Made by a program: the position numbers and the translations under genes. A stretch of 11,022 nt of DNA from DATKMS01 sp041497995 (GTDB lineage Bacteria; Desulfobacterota; Binatia; HRBIN30), in contig JBGQHM010000229.1 of the NCBI GenBank assembly GCA_041497995.1, positions 1 through 11,022 on the forward strand, read 5' to 3'. Below the pieces are notes generated by a model. It was not told where the DNA came from. It saw nothing but the letters and a program-made list of their open reading frames with translations, and did no database searches. Positions 1 to 6,651 of this stretch are shown here, piece by piece. Each line of letters begins with the position of its first letter. Position 1 is the stretch's first letter.

Positions 1-2
1 AC

Positions 3-143
3 GAGATTATCACGCTGGTAAACATCGCCCTCGGCAATGCCCAACCTTCGGTGTGTCCGCATGGCGTTTCGAGCGGCGCCGCGGTCGACATCGCGCTGAT
101 CATTCAGGCGGTCAACGCCGCCCTGGGCGGGTGTAGCGGCTGA
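3..143 (+). CDS. C-terminal end of a secreted protein with EF-hand/dockerin-like tail (5' partial)
   Basis: The reading frame is open from the window edge and ends at a tandem TGA TGA. The 46 visible residues begin EIITLVNIALG, pass through a VCPHG turn and end AVNAALGGCSG. This is two short amphipathic helices joined by a degenerate loop, with a Cys after the first helix and one at the end that could pair in a disulfide. The pattern matches the paired-helix dockerin/EF-hand-like tails found at the ends of many exported proteins in deltaproteobacterial and Binatota-like genomes. The body of the protein and its function lie outside the window. The tail is nearly colinear, without gaps, with the tail at 845-1003, so the two genes are probably tandem paralogues. 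The frame is clear; the role as an anchoring or calcium-binding module is inference. Confidence 0.65.
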   Translation, partial: EIITLVNIALGNAQPSVCPHGVSSGAAVDIALIIQAVNAALGGCSG

Positions 144-210
144 TGATCCGGAAGGGAGCGACAACGTCTACAGAGAACGCGCGCATCCAGAAGTTCACGC
201 TCCTGTAAAG

Positions 211-224
211 CCGACGTATGTCGG
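211..224. other. Small hairpin in the 3' flank of copy A
   Basis: CCGAC, a GTAT loop and GTCGG form a perfect 5-bp stem about 68 bases after the stop codon at 141-143. No T-run follows, so it is not a classical intrinsic terminator. A related but altered structure lies in copy B. Confidence 0.35.
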
Positions 225-267
225 TCCGGCCAACAGGCACATGGACGAGACGAATGTCTCGGGGAAA

Positions 268-273
268 AAGGAG
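268..273 (+). promoter_or_regulatory. Ribosome binding site for the FG-GAP gene
   Basis: AAGGAG lies 5 bases before the ATG at 279. It favours this start over the later in-frame ATG at 318 (MEWLERAF), which lacks a comparably spaced site. Confidence 0.6.
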
Positions 274-278
274 AGCGC

Positions 279-890
279 ATGACGCACGAGCAAGTCGCCT
301 ATCGACAGGACCGGAGAATGGAGTGGTTGGAGCGCGCCTTCGCAGTGGGGATGTTTCTGCTGATACCCGCAGTAATTCGAGCGCAGTCCATTCCAGTGGG
401 CAGCGAGTTCCAGACCGACTCGACGTTCACCAAGATCACCACCGGCGATATCGTCACCACTCGCGCCTGGTACTGGAATGGTGCCTGGGGTGACTACGAC
501 GACGATGGCTACCTCGATCTGTTCGTCGGCAGCACGTTCCCCTCCAACACGAACTTTCTGTATCACAACAATCGCGACGGCACCTTCACGCTCATCGAGG
601 CCGCGAAGATGCCGAAGATCCCCAGCAACCAGCACGGCGCGGCCTGGGGCGACTATGACAACGACGGGCACCTCGACCTGATCGTCACGGCGGGGAACCC
701 CGAAGTCACGCACAACGTGCTGTACCACAACAACGGGGATGGCACATTCTCGGGGATCACCACCGGCCCCATTTTCACGGGGACCTCTCGGGATGGCTTT
801 CACGCCCCCAGTTGGGGGGACTACGACTACGATAACGATGGCTTCAGGTCAGCATCGATGAACTGCTCACGCTGGTCAACGTCGCGCTAG
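279..890 (+). CDS. Exported FG-GAP/VCBS repeat protein, truncated by a frameshift
   Basis: This is a 203-residue protein that would leave the cytoplasm: a charged N-terminus, a hydrophobic stretch (about residues 20-33) and a plausible signal peptidase site near IRAQS (residues 33-37). Two full FG-GAP-type units follow, each with WGDYD-x-DG and a DL(F/I)V strand (Asp loops at about residues 72-80 and 125-133), then a FLYHNN/VLYHNNGDGTF strand. A third WGDYDYDNDG loop begins near residue 178. Such loops bind calcium in integrin-like beta-propellers, which normally need seven blades and 400 or more residues, so this protein is far too short for a propeller. After the third loop the frame runs into unrelated residues and stops, while the expected EF-hand tail continues in another frame. 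It is probably the remnant of a larger cell-surface or secreted protein. Gene degradation or a base-calling error are both possible. Confidence 0.7.
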   Translation: MTHEQVAYRQDRRMEWLERAFAVGMFLLIPAVIRAQSIPVGSEFQTDSTFTKITTGDIVTTRAWYWNGAWGDYDDDGYLDLFVGSTFPSNTNFLYHNNRDGTFTLIEAAKMPKIPSNQHGAAWGDYDNDGHLDLIVTAGNPEVTHNVLYHNNGDGTFSGITTGPIFTGTSRDGFHAPSWGDYDYDNDGFRSASMNCSRWSTSR

Positions 891-1003
891 GTAGCGCACA
901 ACGTTCGGCGTGCCCGCACGGCGTTCCGAGCAGTGCCGCGGTCGACATCGCGGTCATCATTCAGGCCGTGAACCACGCGCTGAACGGGTGCGGTGGCGGA
1001 TGA
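845..1003 (+). pseudogene. Out-of-frame EF-hand/dockerin-like tail of the FG-GAP gene
   Basis: In the frame of 845-1003 the sequence reads QVSIDELLTLVNVALG, then SACPHG, and ends AVNHALNGCGGG before TGA. It has no start codon or ribosome site of its own. Joining it to the upstream frame after the codon at 840-842, skipping the two bases TT at 843-844, restores a 12-residue EF-hand loop (DYDNDG followed by QVSIDE) with acidic residues at loop positions 1, 3, 5 and 12. The tail therefore belongs to the gene that starts at 279, and a two-base excess or equivalent one-base loss separates them. The restored product would be about 240 residues, still short for a propeller, so an internal deletion may also have occurred. 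Confidence 0.65.
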
Positions 1004-1104
1004 TCCGGATGGGAACGACAACGTCTACGTCCCGACTATGACGCGCGCATCCGGAAGTTCACGTGCCCCTAGAGCCGAAGTATGTCGGTCCGGCCGACGG
1101 GCAC
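860..1104 (+). repeat. Imperfect direct repeat, copy B (gene tail plus 3' flank)
   Basis: Second copy of the unit at 3-240. The stop has moved by one codon: copy A has TGA where copy B has GGA, and copy B uses the next TGA. Most coding differences are third-base or conservative, as expected for an old duplication under selection. Confidence 0.75.
1084..1098. terminator. Weak hairpin between the converging transcripts
   Basis: GTCGG, a TCCGG loop and CCGAC form a 5-bp stem about 80 bases after the plus-strand tail and 21 bases after the exporter stop on the minus strand. It could help end both converging transcripts, but there is no T-run on either side. The terminator role is a guess from position. 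Confidence 0.25.
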
Positions 1105-1118
1105 AACGCCTGGCGGTG

Positions 1119-3602
1119 TCATCGAGAACTTCCAGCCGCCGGCGGCGTGAGTGTTTGCCGCGGCGCCAGCGTCACCAGCAACGCCGGCAGCACGGTCACC
1201 GCGGCCGTCACACAGAGGAACAGACTGGCGGCGGTGAGCAAGCCCATGTGCGCCAACGCCGGGTAGTGCGACAGACCGAGGAACCCGAATCCCGCCATCG
1301 TGGTCAGCCCACTGACGATCAGCGCGCGGCCACCGTGGCGTACGGCGTCGCCCGGTGTCTCACCCTGCTGGTAGCGCTCCGCCACGTAGACACAGTTGTC
1401 AACGCCGATGCCGAGGATCAAGGGCACTACAATCAGCGTCACCGGATCAATGCCAATACCCGTCACTTCGAGCACGGCCAGGAAGCCGGCGATCACCAGC
1501 GCTTCCGGGATCAGGATGGCGCACGCCAAACCCCAGCGTGGGAAGTTCCACAGCACCAAGATGAAGTTCAGGACGAATGACGCCGCGCAGAACCCGACGA
1601 GCTCGCGCCGCAGGAGGCGCCCGAGCTCGTCCTGCAGTAGCGCGCGGCTGGCGACAATGAAGGAGGTTCCCTGCAATTCGCTGTGCAGGCGATCGGCGAT
1701 CGCCGCCAGGCTCACACCGGGAGCCGGCTCCACGTACGTCGCGACCGTCCAGTCCCCGCCCCGCTGGCGCACGAAACGCCCGAGTACGCCCTCAAACGGA
1801 CGCAGCGCTGGATCGCCCCACCGTACAACCGCATCGCGAGGTCGCGCGAAGTCCGCAAAGAAAGCCTCGAACTGGGCAGCAACGAATCCCTGCTTCTCCA
1901 GCGCCAGCCGTAAATCGCGGGCGACGATTTCACGTGGCAGCGCGTTGAACAGAGCTAAGCGCTCGCGCTGCGTACGCGCAGAGGGCAGCAACACCGTGAC
2001 GCTGCGGCTGCTGTGAACCTGGCCTTCCTCCCGATACACACCGAGGCGCGTTGCAACGCGCTCACTCCCTTGCAACGCCTCCTCCAGGCTCGCGGCGCGC
2101 ACGAGGATGGCGCCGCTTGTCCCCGCCCTATCAAAGCGTGCGGCGATCTCGTCTTGCACCCGCGACGCCTCGGTATGTCCCGGGCGCAGGCTGGTGAGGT
2201 CCGCGTCGAATCCGACATGGACCGCAGGCACTACAAGAGCCGCACCGGCAGCCAACACCACCAGGCTCACGACGCGGCCGCGTCTGGATGTCCACCGCGC
2301 AAGGTTGCCGAGACGCCGCACGTCCAGCTGGCCGTGCACGAGCGAGGTGCGTGGCAACAGGAAGCTCAACGCCGGGTAGATGAGAAGAAACTCGGCAATC
2401 GTGACCAGCATCCCAATTGCGGTCAGGAAGCCGAGCTGACTCACCCCCGCGAGTTTCGAGAAGCCGATAACAAAGAACACCGCCGCAGTAGTCGCCGACG
2501 CCACAACGTTGGCGCGGCCGAGCCCCGTCAACGTACGCATCACGGCGCCGCGCAGGTCTGCATGCTCCAGCTCCTGAAGCAAACGCGTGTAGTATTGGAT
2601 GCCGGAGTCAATCGACAGACCATAGAGGATGGCCGCGAAACTCAGGGACACGGCATCGAGCTGGGCATAGCAGAGGAGCGACACCGCGAAGGTGATCACG
2701 GTACTCAGTACGAGCGGGTACGTGACAAACGGCAGAATGCGCAGGTTGCGGTAGCCGAGGTAGAAGATCGCCAACACACCGATGAGCGCCAGCAACGTGT
2801 AGCGGCCGACGTCCCACTTGATCGTCGCGGCATCCTCTAACGCGAAGGCGTAGCTCCCGGTGTATCCCACCAGCAGTGCACTGACGCCGGCCGTCGCGGA
2901 GCGTGCCTGCGCTTCAGCGTCGTACACTTGTTGCATGAAATGCGTCGTGAAGGCGTTGTCGAACGCGTTATGCGTCGGCCGCACGAAGATGAGCAGAGCG
3001 GTCCCATCCGACGTGCTCAGGTACCCACCCCTGACGTTGAGCGTGGCGTCGTCAAAGGCGACCGCCAGGGTGCGCGCCGCGATCGGCGTGATGGCCAGCG
3101 GGTCACGCCGTAGCCAGCGCGCCGCCATGAAGTCGAAGGGCGCCCGCAGCACGGCCCGGTTGGCCGCCACTTGGGCCTCGAGGCCCGCGGCAGTCAGTCG
3201 CTCGCGCAGGCGCACGTAGTCGGCGGCGGGCAGGTAGTTGTAGACCAGCGGACCGAGGATGCCGGCTTCCAGTTGCTCGACGTCGACCTTCGCCTGTACA
3301 CTTACGACGGTGTCGAGGGCGCGCAGACGGGTCGCAAAGGCGTCGGCAAACCCCTGCAACGCCGGCGGCTCCGGCCCCTCGACCAGCACGATGAGCTCGT
3401 CGAGCTCACCGAAGTCGGAGACAAAGGTCTTGAAGTTGTCGAACGCCGGCGCGCCGGTTGGCAGCATGCTGAGGACATCAAAATCGAAACGCAGCGCGAC
3501 CAGGGAGCACGCCGACAGCAGTGCCACTGCCAGCGATGCGCCGAGGATCATGCGGTGGCAGCGTTCGATGAACGCCGCCCATGACGCCGCGCTCGGCATC
3601 AC
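1119..3602 (-). CDS. RND/MMPL-type lipid or pigment exporter
   Basis: This 827-residue inner-membrane protein belongs to the RND superfamily (MMPL/HpnN-like), whose members use the proton gradient to export hydrophobic molecules. It has the two-repeat layout: a membrane segment at about 18-37, a soluble domain to about 265, a membrane bundle at about 266-417, a second leading segment at about 443-461, a soluble domain to about 665 and a final bundle at about 669-812. Each bundle carries the conserved intramembrane Asp, GLSID (Asp332) and GIGVD (Asp735), the expected proton-relay positions, so both halves look functional. It is the last gene of the operon. The GTG at 3602 overlaps the upstream stop by 4 bases (GTGA); the adjacent ATG at 3599 is an equally good start. 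Such exporters accompany LolA-like proteins in aryl-polyene and flexirubin clusters. The family is secure; the substrate is inferred from context. Confidence 0.88.
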   Translation of the reverse strand: MMPSAASWAAFIERCHRMILGASLAVALLSACSLVALRFDFDVLSMLPTGAPAFDNFKTFVSDFGELDELIVLVEGPEPPALQGFADAFATRLRALDTVVSVQAKVDVEQLEAGILGPLVYNYLPAADYVRLRERLTAAGLEAQVAANRAVLRAPFDFMAARWLRRDPLAITPIAARTLAVAFDDATLNVRGGYLSTSDGTALLIFVRPTHNAFDNAFTTHFMQQVYDAEAQARSATAGVSALLVGYTGSYAFALEDAATIKWDVGRYTLLALIGVLAIFYLGYRNLRILPFVTYPLVLSTVITFAVSLLCYAQLDAVSLSFAAILYGLSIDSGIQYYTRLLQELEHADLRGAVMRTLTGLGRANVVASATTAAVFFVIGFSKLAGVSQLGFLTAIGMLVTIAEFLLIYPALSFLLPRTSLVHGQLDVRRLGNLARWTSRRGRVVSLVVLAAGAALVVPAVHVGFDADLTSLRPGHTEASRVQDEIAARFDRAGTSGAILVRAASLEEALQGSERVATRLGVYREEGQVHSSRSVTVLLPSARTQRERLALFNALPREIVARDLRLALEKQGFVAAQFEAFFADFARPRDAVVRWGDPALRPFEGVLGRFVRQRGGDWTVATYVEPAPGVSLAAIADRLHSELQGTSFIVASRALLQDELGRLLRRELVGFCAASFVLNFILVLWNFPRWGLACAILIPEALVIAGFLAVLEVTGIGIDPVTLIVVPLILGIGVDNCVYVAERYQQGETPGDAVRHGGRALIVSGLTTMAGFGFLGLSHYPALAHMGLLTAASLFLCVTAAVTVLPALLVTLAPRQTLTPPAAGSSR

Positions 3603-4342
3603 GACGATGAGCTGCCCGGCTGCGGTGCGTCGAAGAGCTCGTCTGCCAGGATCGGATTCACGTCGTAGCTGCGCACCGTGATCTCGAGGCGCACCTTTTT
3701 CTCCGGATAGGTCAGGCTGATCTGGAACGGTAAGTCGACCGACGCGACCTGCCGGTAATCATCGAACTGCATGATCAGGTCCGGCTCACCGCCGACGAAG
3801 TGTACTTCCTGACCTACGTGACGTGTCGCTGTCTGGACACGGATCAGACGCGCAAGCGCTCCCGCATGGTCACGACAGTCCACGATGGTCTCAGCAACTC
3901 CGCCCTGCGCAGTGCATCGCAGCCCACCATCGGTGCCTAGAAACACCGCGCGCAGATCCGCCGGTGAGAAGGGTGCGTGCTCGGCGATCTCTGCATCGCT
4001 AAACCCCTTGCCTTCCAACGGGAGCTCCATGCGGTCATGGTCGTCCGCACTAGTGTAGTCGAACACGGTGGGGCCGAACGGCAACAGTAGGCGGATCCGA
4101 AACCGATCCGGCTTCTTCACCAGCAAGACCCCGTCGGCGCGCTGCACCTCGCCGGCGCGGTCGACCCGCGCACTGAAGCGGGCACGCAGCGCCTGCACCT
4201 CGGCATCCTGGCGTCGCACCGCGGCGTACACTGCGTCCGGCGTCAGGTCAGCCGGGGCGGCCGCGGGCAGAGGGACGTGCGCCCGACAGGCAGCCATGAG
4301 GGCACTACACACAATGACGACACCGCCCAGACGATGCCTCAT
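3599..4342 (-). CDS. LolB/LolA-fold outer-membrane lipoprotein
   Basis: This 247-residue protein has a lipoprotein-type signal: basic start, hydrophobic core and a lipobox-like ALMAAC with Cys19 as the likely lipidated residue (Met at -3 is slightly unusual). The mature part resembles the LolB/DUF4292-type half-barrel that holds acyl chains: an ARFSARVDRAG strand, then GVLLVKKPDRFRIRLLLPFG, and late strands such as DLPFQISLTYPEKKVRLEI. The missing membrane segments and the single lipid anchor point to the periplasmic side of the outer membrane. It starts 4 bases before the dehydratase stop (ATGA) and overlaps the exporter start, so it is translated with both. It probably receives or anchors the exported product together with the LolA-like protein. 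Assignment is by overall pattern; sequence identity in this family is low. Confidence 0.6.
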   Translation of the reverse strand: MRHRLGGVVIVCSALMAACRAHVPLPAAAPADLTPDAVYAAVRRQDAEVQALRARFSARVDRAGEVQRADGVLLVKKPDRFRIRLLLPFGPTVFDYTSADDHDRMELPLEGKGFSDAEIAEHAPFSPADLRAVFLGTDGGLRCTAQGGVAETIVDCRDHAGALARLIRVQTATRHVGQEVHFVGGEPDLIMQFDDYRQVASVDLPFQISLTYPEKKVRLEITVRSYDVNPILADELFDAPQPGSSSS

Positions 4343-4767
4343 CCCCGCCCCTCACCTGCGTCGCGCACCAGCTGCAACACGAGCTCACCAGCCGCACGCA
4401 CGCGTCCGTTGACGCGGACGACGCCGCGCGACTTCACCGTCGCGCCGAAGACGCGCAGGATGCGCGCCCGCACTTCCAGCTGATCGCCTGCCACAACGGC
4501 GTGCGTACCGGTACGAAAGCGATCGATGCGCGCCAGCACCGCGCCACTTCCGGGCCGGACAGCGAGCACGGCCAGCCCGACGCATTGGGCGATTGCCTCC
4601 GCGAGTAGCACCGCCGGCAAGCAACCGTCGGCGTCCAACAGCGGATCGCTGCTCGTGAGATTCTTCACCGCCACCGCGCTCACGCCGGGAATCACCTCGA
4701 CAATGCGATCGAGTAGAAGGAACGGATAGCGGTGGGGCAACGGCAGCCCGGTACGCGGCTCATTCAT
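4339..4767 (-). CDS. ApeP-like hotdog 3-hydroxyacyl-ACP dehydratase
   Basis: This 142-residue single-hotdog protein would remove water from 3-hydroxyacyl-ACP to give the conjugated double bond after each ketoreduction. The start LPLPHRYPFLLLDR (His12 within it) and the helix motif LPAVLLAEAIAQ (Glu57) place it in the FabZ/ApeP group, and the length is normal for FabZ. The canonical FabZ stretch GHFPxxPxxPG with its catalytic His is replaced by SDPLLDADGCLPA, as in the ApeP-type branch, where this segment reads like GGLPAW. Only two His remain, His12 and one near residue 88. The ATG at 4767 was chosen because it directly precedes the conserved region and overlaps the LolA stop by 8 bases; an extension to 4851 would lie wholly within the LolA gene. 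Dehydratase is the best call. An inactive partner subunit or a thioesterase of the same fold is possible. Confidence 0.75.
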   Translation of the reverse strand: MNEPRTGLPLPHRYPFLLLDRIVEVIPGVSAVAVKNLTSSDPLLDADGCLPAVLLAEAIAQCVGLAVLAVRPGSGAVLARIDRFRTGTHAVVAGDQLEVRARILRVFGATVKSRGVVRVNGRVRAAGELVLQLVRDAGEGRG

Positions 4768-5413
4768 GACGAGACGGTGTCGCATCGAGCGCCGCGTTTG
4801 CAGTGACGTCGTTGCGGTGAATGTCCGAGAAGGCAATGTCCAGGCTGTCACCCAACGCTTCCTCGAAGTGAATGGTCGTCACCACCCACTGCGGCGGCAC
4901 GAACGACATATCAATCGAACGGAACATGTGCTGCAACTGCGATTCGCGCGGCACCAGGTGCACGCGGACGCCGTCGCCGTCGGGCGCGGCCGTCACCTCA
5001 AACGTATCGCGCATCGCGGTCAGTGAGCCCGTAAACAAGCCAGAGAGCTGGCGCATCATTGCGCTGAACGGTGCGAGAGCCGCCAGTTCATCCTTCGCGC
5101 CGGCGTGGTCGGGCAGATGAATTCCCTCGCGATCAATGCGCACCGTGAACGGCGGCTCAGTGACGCGCCACATGAATTGGTCGGGATGTCGGAACGCGAA
5201 TTCGCCGCTAGTCACCAGCGGCTCGGCGAGCAAGCTGAGGTGCTTGGTCTGCTCGAAACGCGCTGACAGCGTCCGCGTACTGTGCTGGCTCGCGTCGATG
5301 ACCTGCAGGCAGGCATCGGTCCCTGCACACGGCGCCGCTGCAGCGCTACGGCACGCCGCAGCGACGGCAACCAACGTCAGGGTGCCGCACAGGGCGTGCA
5401 CTCCGTGCCTCAT
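4760..5413 (-). CDS. LolA-like periplasmic carrier protein
   Basis: This 217-residue exported protein has a signal sequence ending near AAAAPC (residues 24-29). A Cys at residue 21 in VAAAC could instead be a weak lipobox. The mature part shows the LolA pattern: TLSARFEQTKHLSLLAEPLV, SGEFAFRHPDQFMWRVTEPP, then FTVRIDREGIHL, the open beta-barrel that carries acyl chains across the periplasm. LolA-like proteins of this subtype sit beside KS genes and MMPL exporters in aryl-polyene clusters, separate from the housekeeping LolA. The ATG at 5413 overlaps the upstream stop as ATGA, and a longer in-frame reading would lie inside the KS-like gene. It likely passes the product, or an intermediate, from the exporter to the lipoprotein encoded two genes downstream. 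Confidence 0.78.
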   Translation of the reverse strand: MRHGVHALCGTLTLVAVAAACRSAAAAPCAGTDACLQVIDASQHSTRTLSARFEQTKHLSLLAEPLVTSGEFAFRHPDQFMWRVTEPPFTVRIDREGIHLPDHAGAKDELAALAPFSAMMRQLSGLFTGSLTAMRDTFEVTAAPDGDGVRVHLVPRESQLQHMFRSIDMSFVPPQWVVTTIHFEEALGDSLDIAFSDIHRNDVTANAALDATPSRHE

Positions 5414-6651
5414 GTGCCTGGACGCCGGAACAGTAGCGCGATGCTGTTCCCTCCTCGTGCCATGGACATCATCAGCGCGTGCTCCATCTCCCAGTGCTCG
5501 GCCGTCGGCCGCGCGAAATGAAACGGCGCCTCCGCTGGCGGGCGCCGCAGGTTGCACAGAGGGGGCACCACTCCGTCACGCAGCGCCAAGCAGGTCGCCA
5601 CCGCGGCGAGCGCGCCCGCGGCGCCAAACTCACCGATCGCCCCTTTGATCGACGTGAGCGCCATCTGCGGCGCCGCCTCGCCAAACACGTGGGTCAGCAC
5701 ATCCACCTCGCACGCATCGAGGCGCCGCGAGCCGTTCGCGCTACCGCATACCAAGCCGATCCCGCCTTGGGTGGGAGACCCCACGCAGCGCGCAAGCCAC
5801 GCCTGCAGTCGCGCCACCGCCGCCGGCGCGCGGGCCGGCCAATCGTACGCTGGGGCCGGCACGCCGAAGCTGACGTAATCCGCAATCTCCGCATAGATCG
5901 GAGCACGCCGGTCCCGCGCGCGTTCCGCAGATTCGAGCACCAGCATGGCCGCGCCTTCGCCGAGAATGACGCCGTTACGATCCACATCGTACGGACTGCA
6001 CCACTTCGCGCCGCCGCGCTGCGAAGACAGGGCGCGGTAGTCGCGATACGCGGCGGCCACGATCTCCGCCAGCTCGTCTCCACCGCCGGCCACAACGACA
6101 TCGGCCCGGCCGGCGCTGATGACGTCGCATCCCAGTGCGATCGCCTGCTCGCCGGACACCTCGCCTTGGCTCACGGTCAGGTTCACGCCGGTGGCGCCAA
6201 TCTCCATCGCTGCGTAACTCGCCGGCGCGTTCAAGACCAGGTTGGGAAACATCATCGGGCTCGCCCGCGCCGGCCCTTTGGTGAACAGGCGTTCGAGATA
6301 CTGTGCCGACTCATCCACGTTGGCGAGGGCGGAACCCACGACGACACCGATCCGTTCGGGCGGCGGAGCTGCGTCGGCCACTCGCGCATCATCCAAAGCC
6401 ATACGGACGGCAGCCACGATGCTGCGAGACACCGGGTCGGCGCGGCGCAGGTGTGGAGATCGGATGAAATCGCGCGGGGAGAATTCGGGCAGCTGCGCGG
6501 CGAGCCACGGCACCGGCGCCGCGAGTGGTCTGATGCCCGACTCGCCCGCGCACAGGGCCCGCCAGAATGCGTCACGCCCGATGCCGATCGGGCTGACGAT
6601 GCCGAGGCCGGTAACGGCGACGGCAGTGTCTCTCCGTCCGCTTATCGCCAT
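5410..6651 (-). CDS. Chain-length-factor-like KS-fold protein without catalytic residues
   Basis: This 413-residue protein has a full thiolase/KS fold: an AVTGLGIVSPIG start, DVDRNGVILGEGAAMLVLE (residues 222-240) and a GGNSIALLF end. Aligned without gaps to the neighbouring ketosynthase, the nucleophile Cys is Glu164 (SQGEVSGEQ), the HGT His is Asn306 (SANGS) and the second His is Glu341 (GEFGAAG). The Lys before it (Lys336) remains. It therefore cannot condense by the normal mechanism. In type II polyketide systems such a subunit pairs with the active KS and sets chain length, and the aryl-polyene pair ApeO:ApeC is the closest known case. The ATG at 6651 overlaps the end of the active KS gene by 10 bases, fitting 1:1 synthesis of a heterodimer. 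The reading frame extends upstream to 6861, but that part lies inside the KS gene. Confidence 0.82.
   Translation of the reverse strand: MAISGRRDTAVAVTGLGIVSPIGIGRDAFWRALCAGESGIRPLAAPVPWLAAQLPEFSPRDFIRSPHLRRADPVSRSIVAAVRMALDDARVADAAPPPERIGVVVGSALANVDESAQYLERLFTKGPARASPMMFPNLVLNAPASYAAMEIGATGVNLTVSQGEVSGEQAIALGCDVISAGRADVVVAGGGDELAEIVAAAYRDYRALSSQRGGAKWCSPYDVDRNGVILGEGAAMLVLESAERARDRRAPIYAEIADYVSFGVPAPAYDWPARAPAAVARLQAWLARCVGSPTQGGIGLVCGSANGSRRLDACEVDVLTHVFGEAAPQMALTSIKGAIGEFGAAGALAAVATCLALRDGVVPPLCNLRRPPAEAPFHFARPTAEHWEMEHALMMSMARGGNSIALLFRRPGT

Larger units (their letters stand above)
3..240 (+). repeat. Imperfect direct repeat, copy A (gene tail plus 3' flank)
   Basis: This stretch is repeated at 860-1104. 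The coding part aligns at a constant offset of 857 bases without gaps. The 3' flank continues the match (tgatccgga, gacaacgtctac, cgcgcgcatcc, gaagttcacg, gtatgtcggtccggcc), with copy B about 7 bases longer between gtctac and cgcgcgc. Similarity beyond the stop codon suggests duplication of a whole gene unit, not just a shared protein domain. Confidence 0.75.

Noticed and set aside
211..224. Rho-independent terminator after the first gene tail
   Set aside because: The stem is only 5 bp and no T-run follows, so it is recorded as a hairpin only.
195..803. A 202-residue open frame on the minus strand opposite the FG-GAP gene
   Set aside because: It is Val/Arg/Gly-rich with no recognisable motif and mirrors the Asp-loop repeats of the real gene, which has a signal peptide and a good ribosome site.
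2013..2840. A 275-residue open frame on the plus strand
   Set aside because: Very His/Arg/Gln-rich with no hydrophobic core and opposite the exporter's membrane region. A shadow frame.
4339..4767. Ordinary primary-metabolism FabZ
   Set aside because: The GHFP catalytic motif is missing and the neighbours are secondary-pathway and export genes. An ApeP-like assignment fits better.
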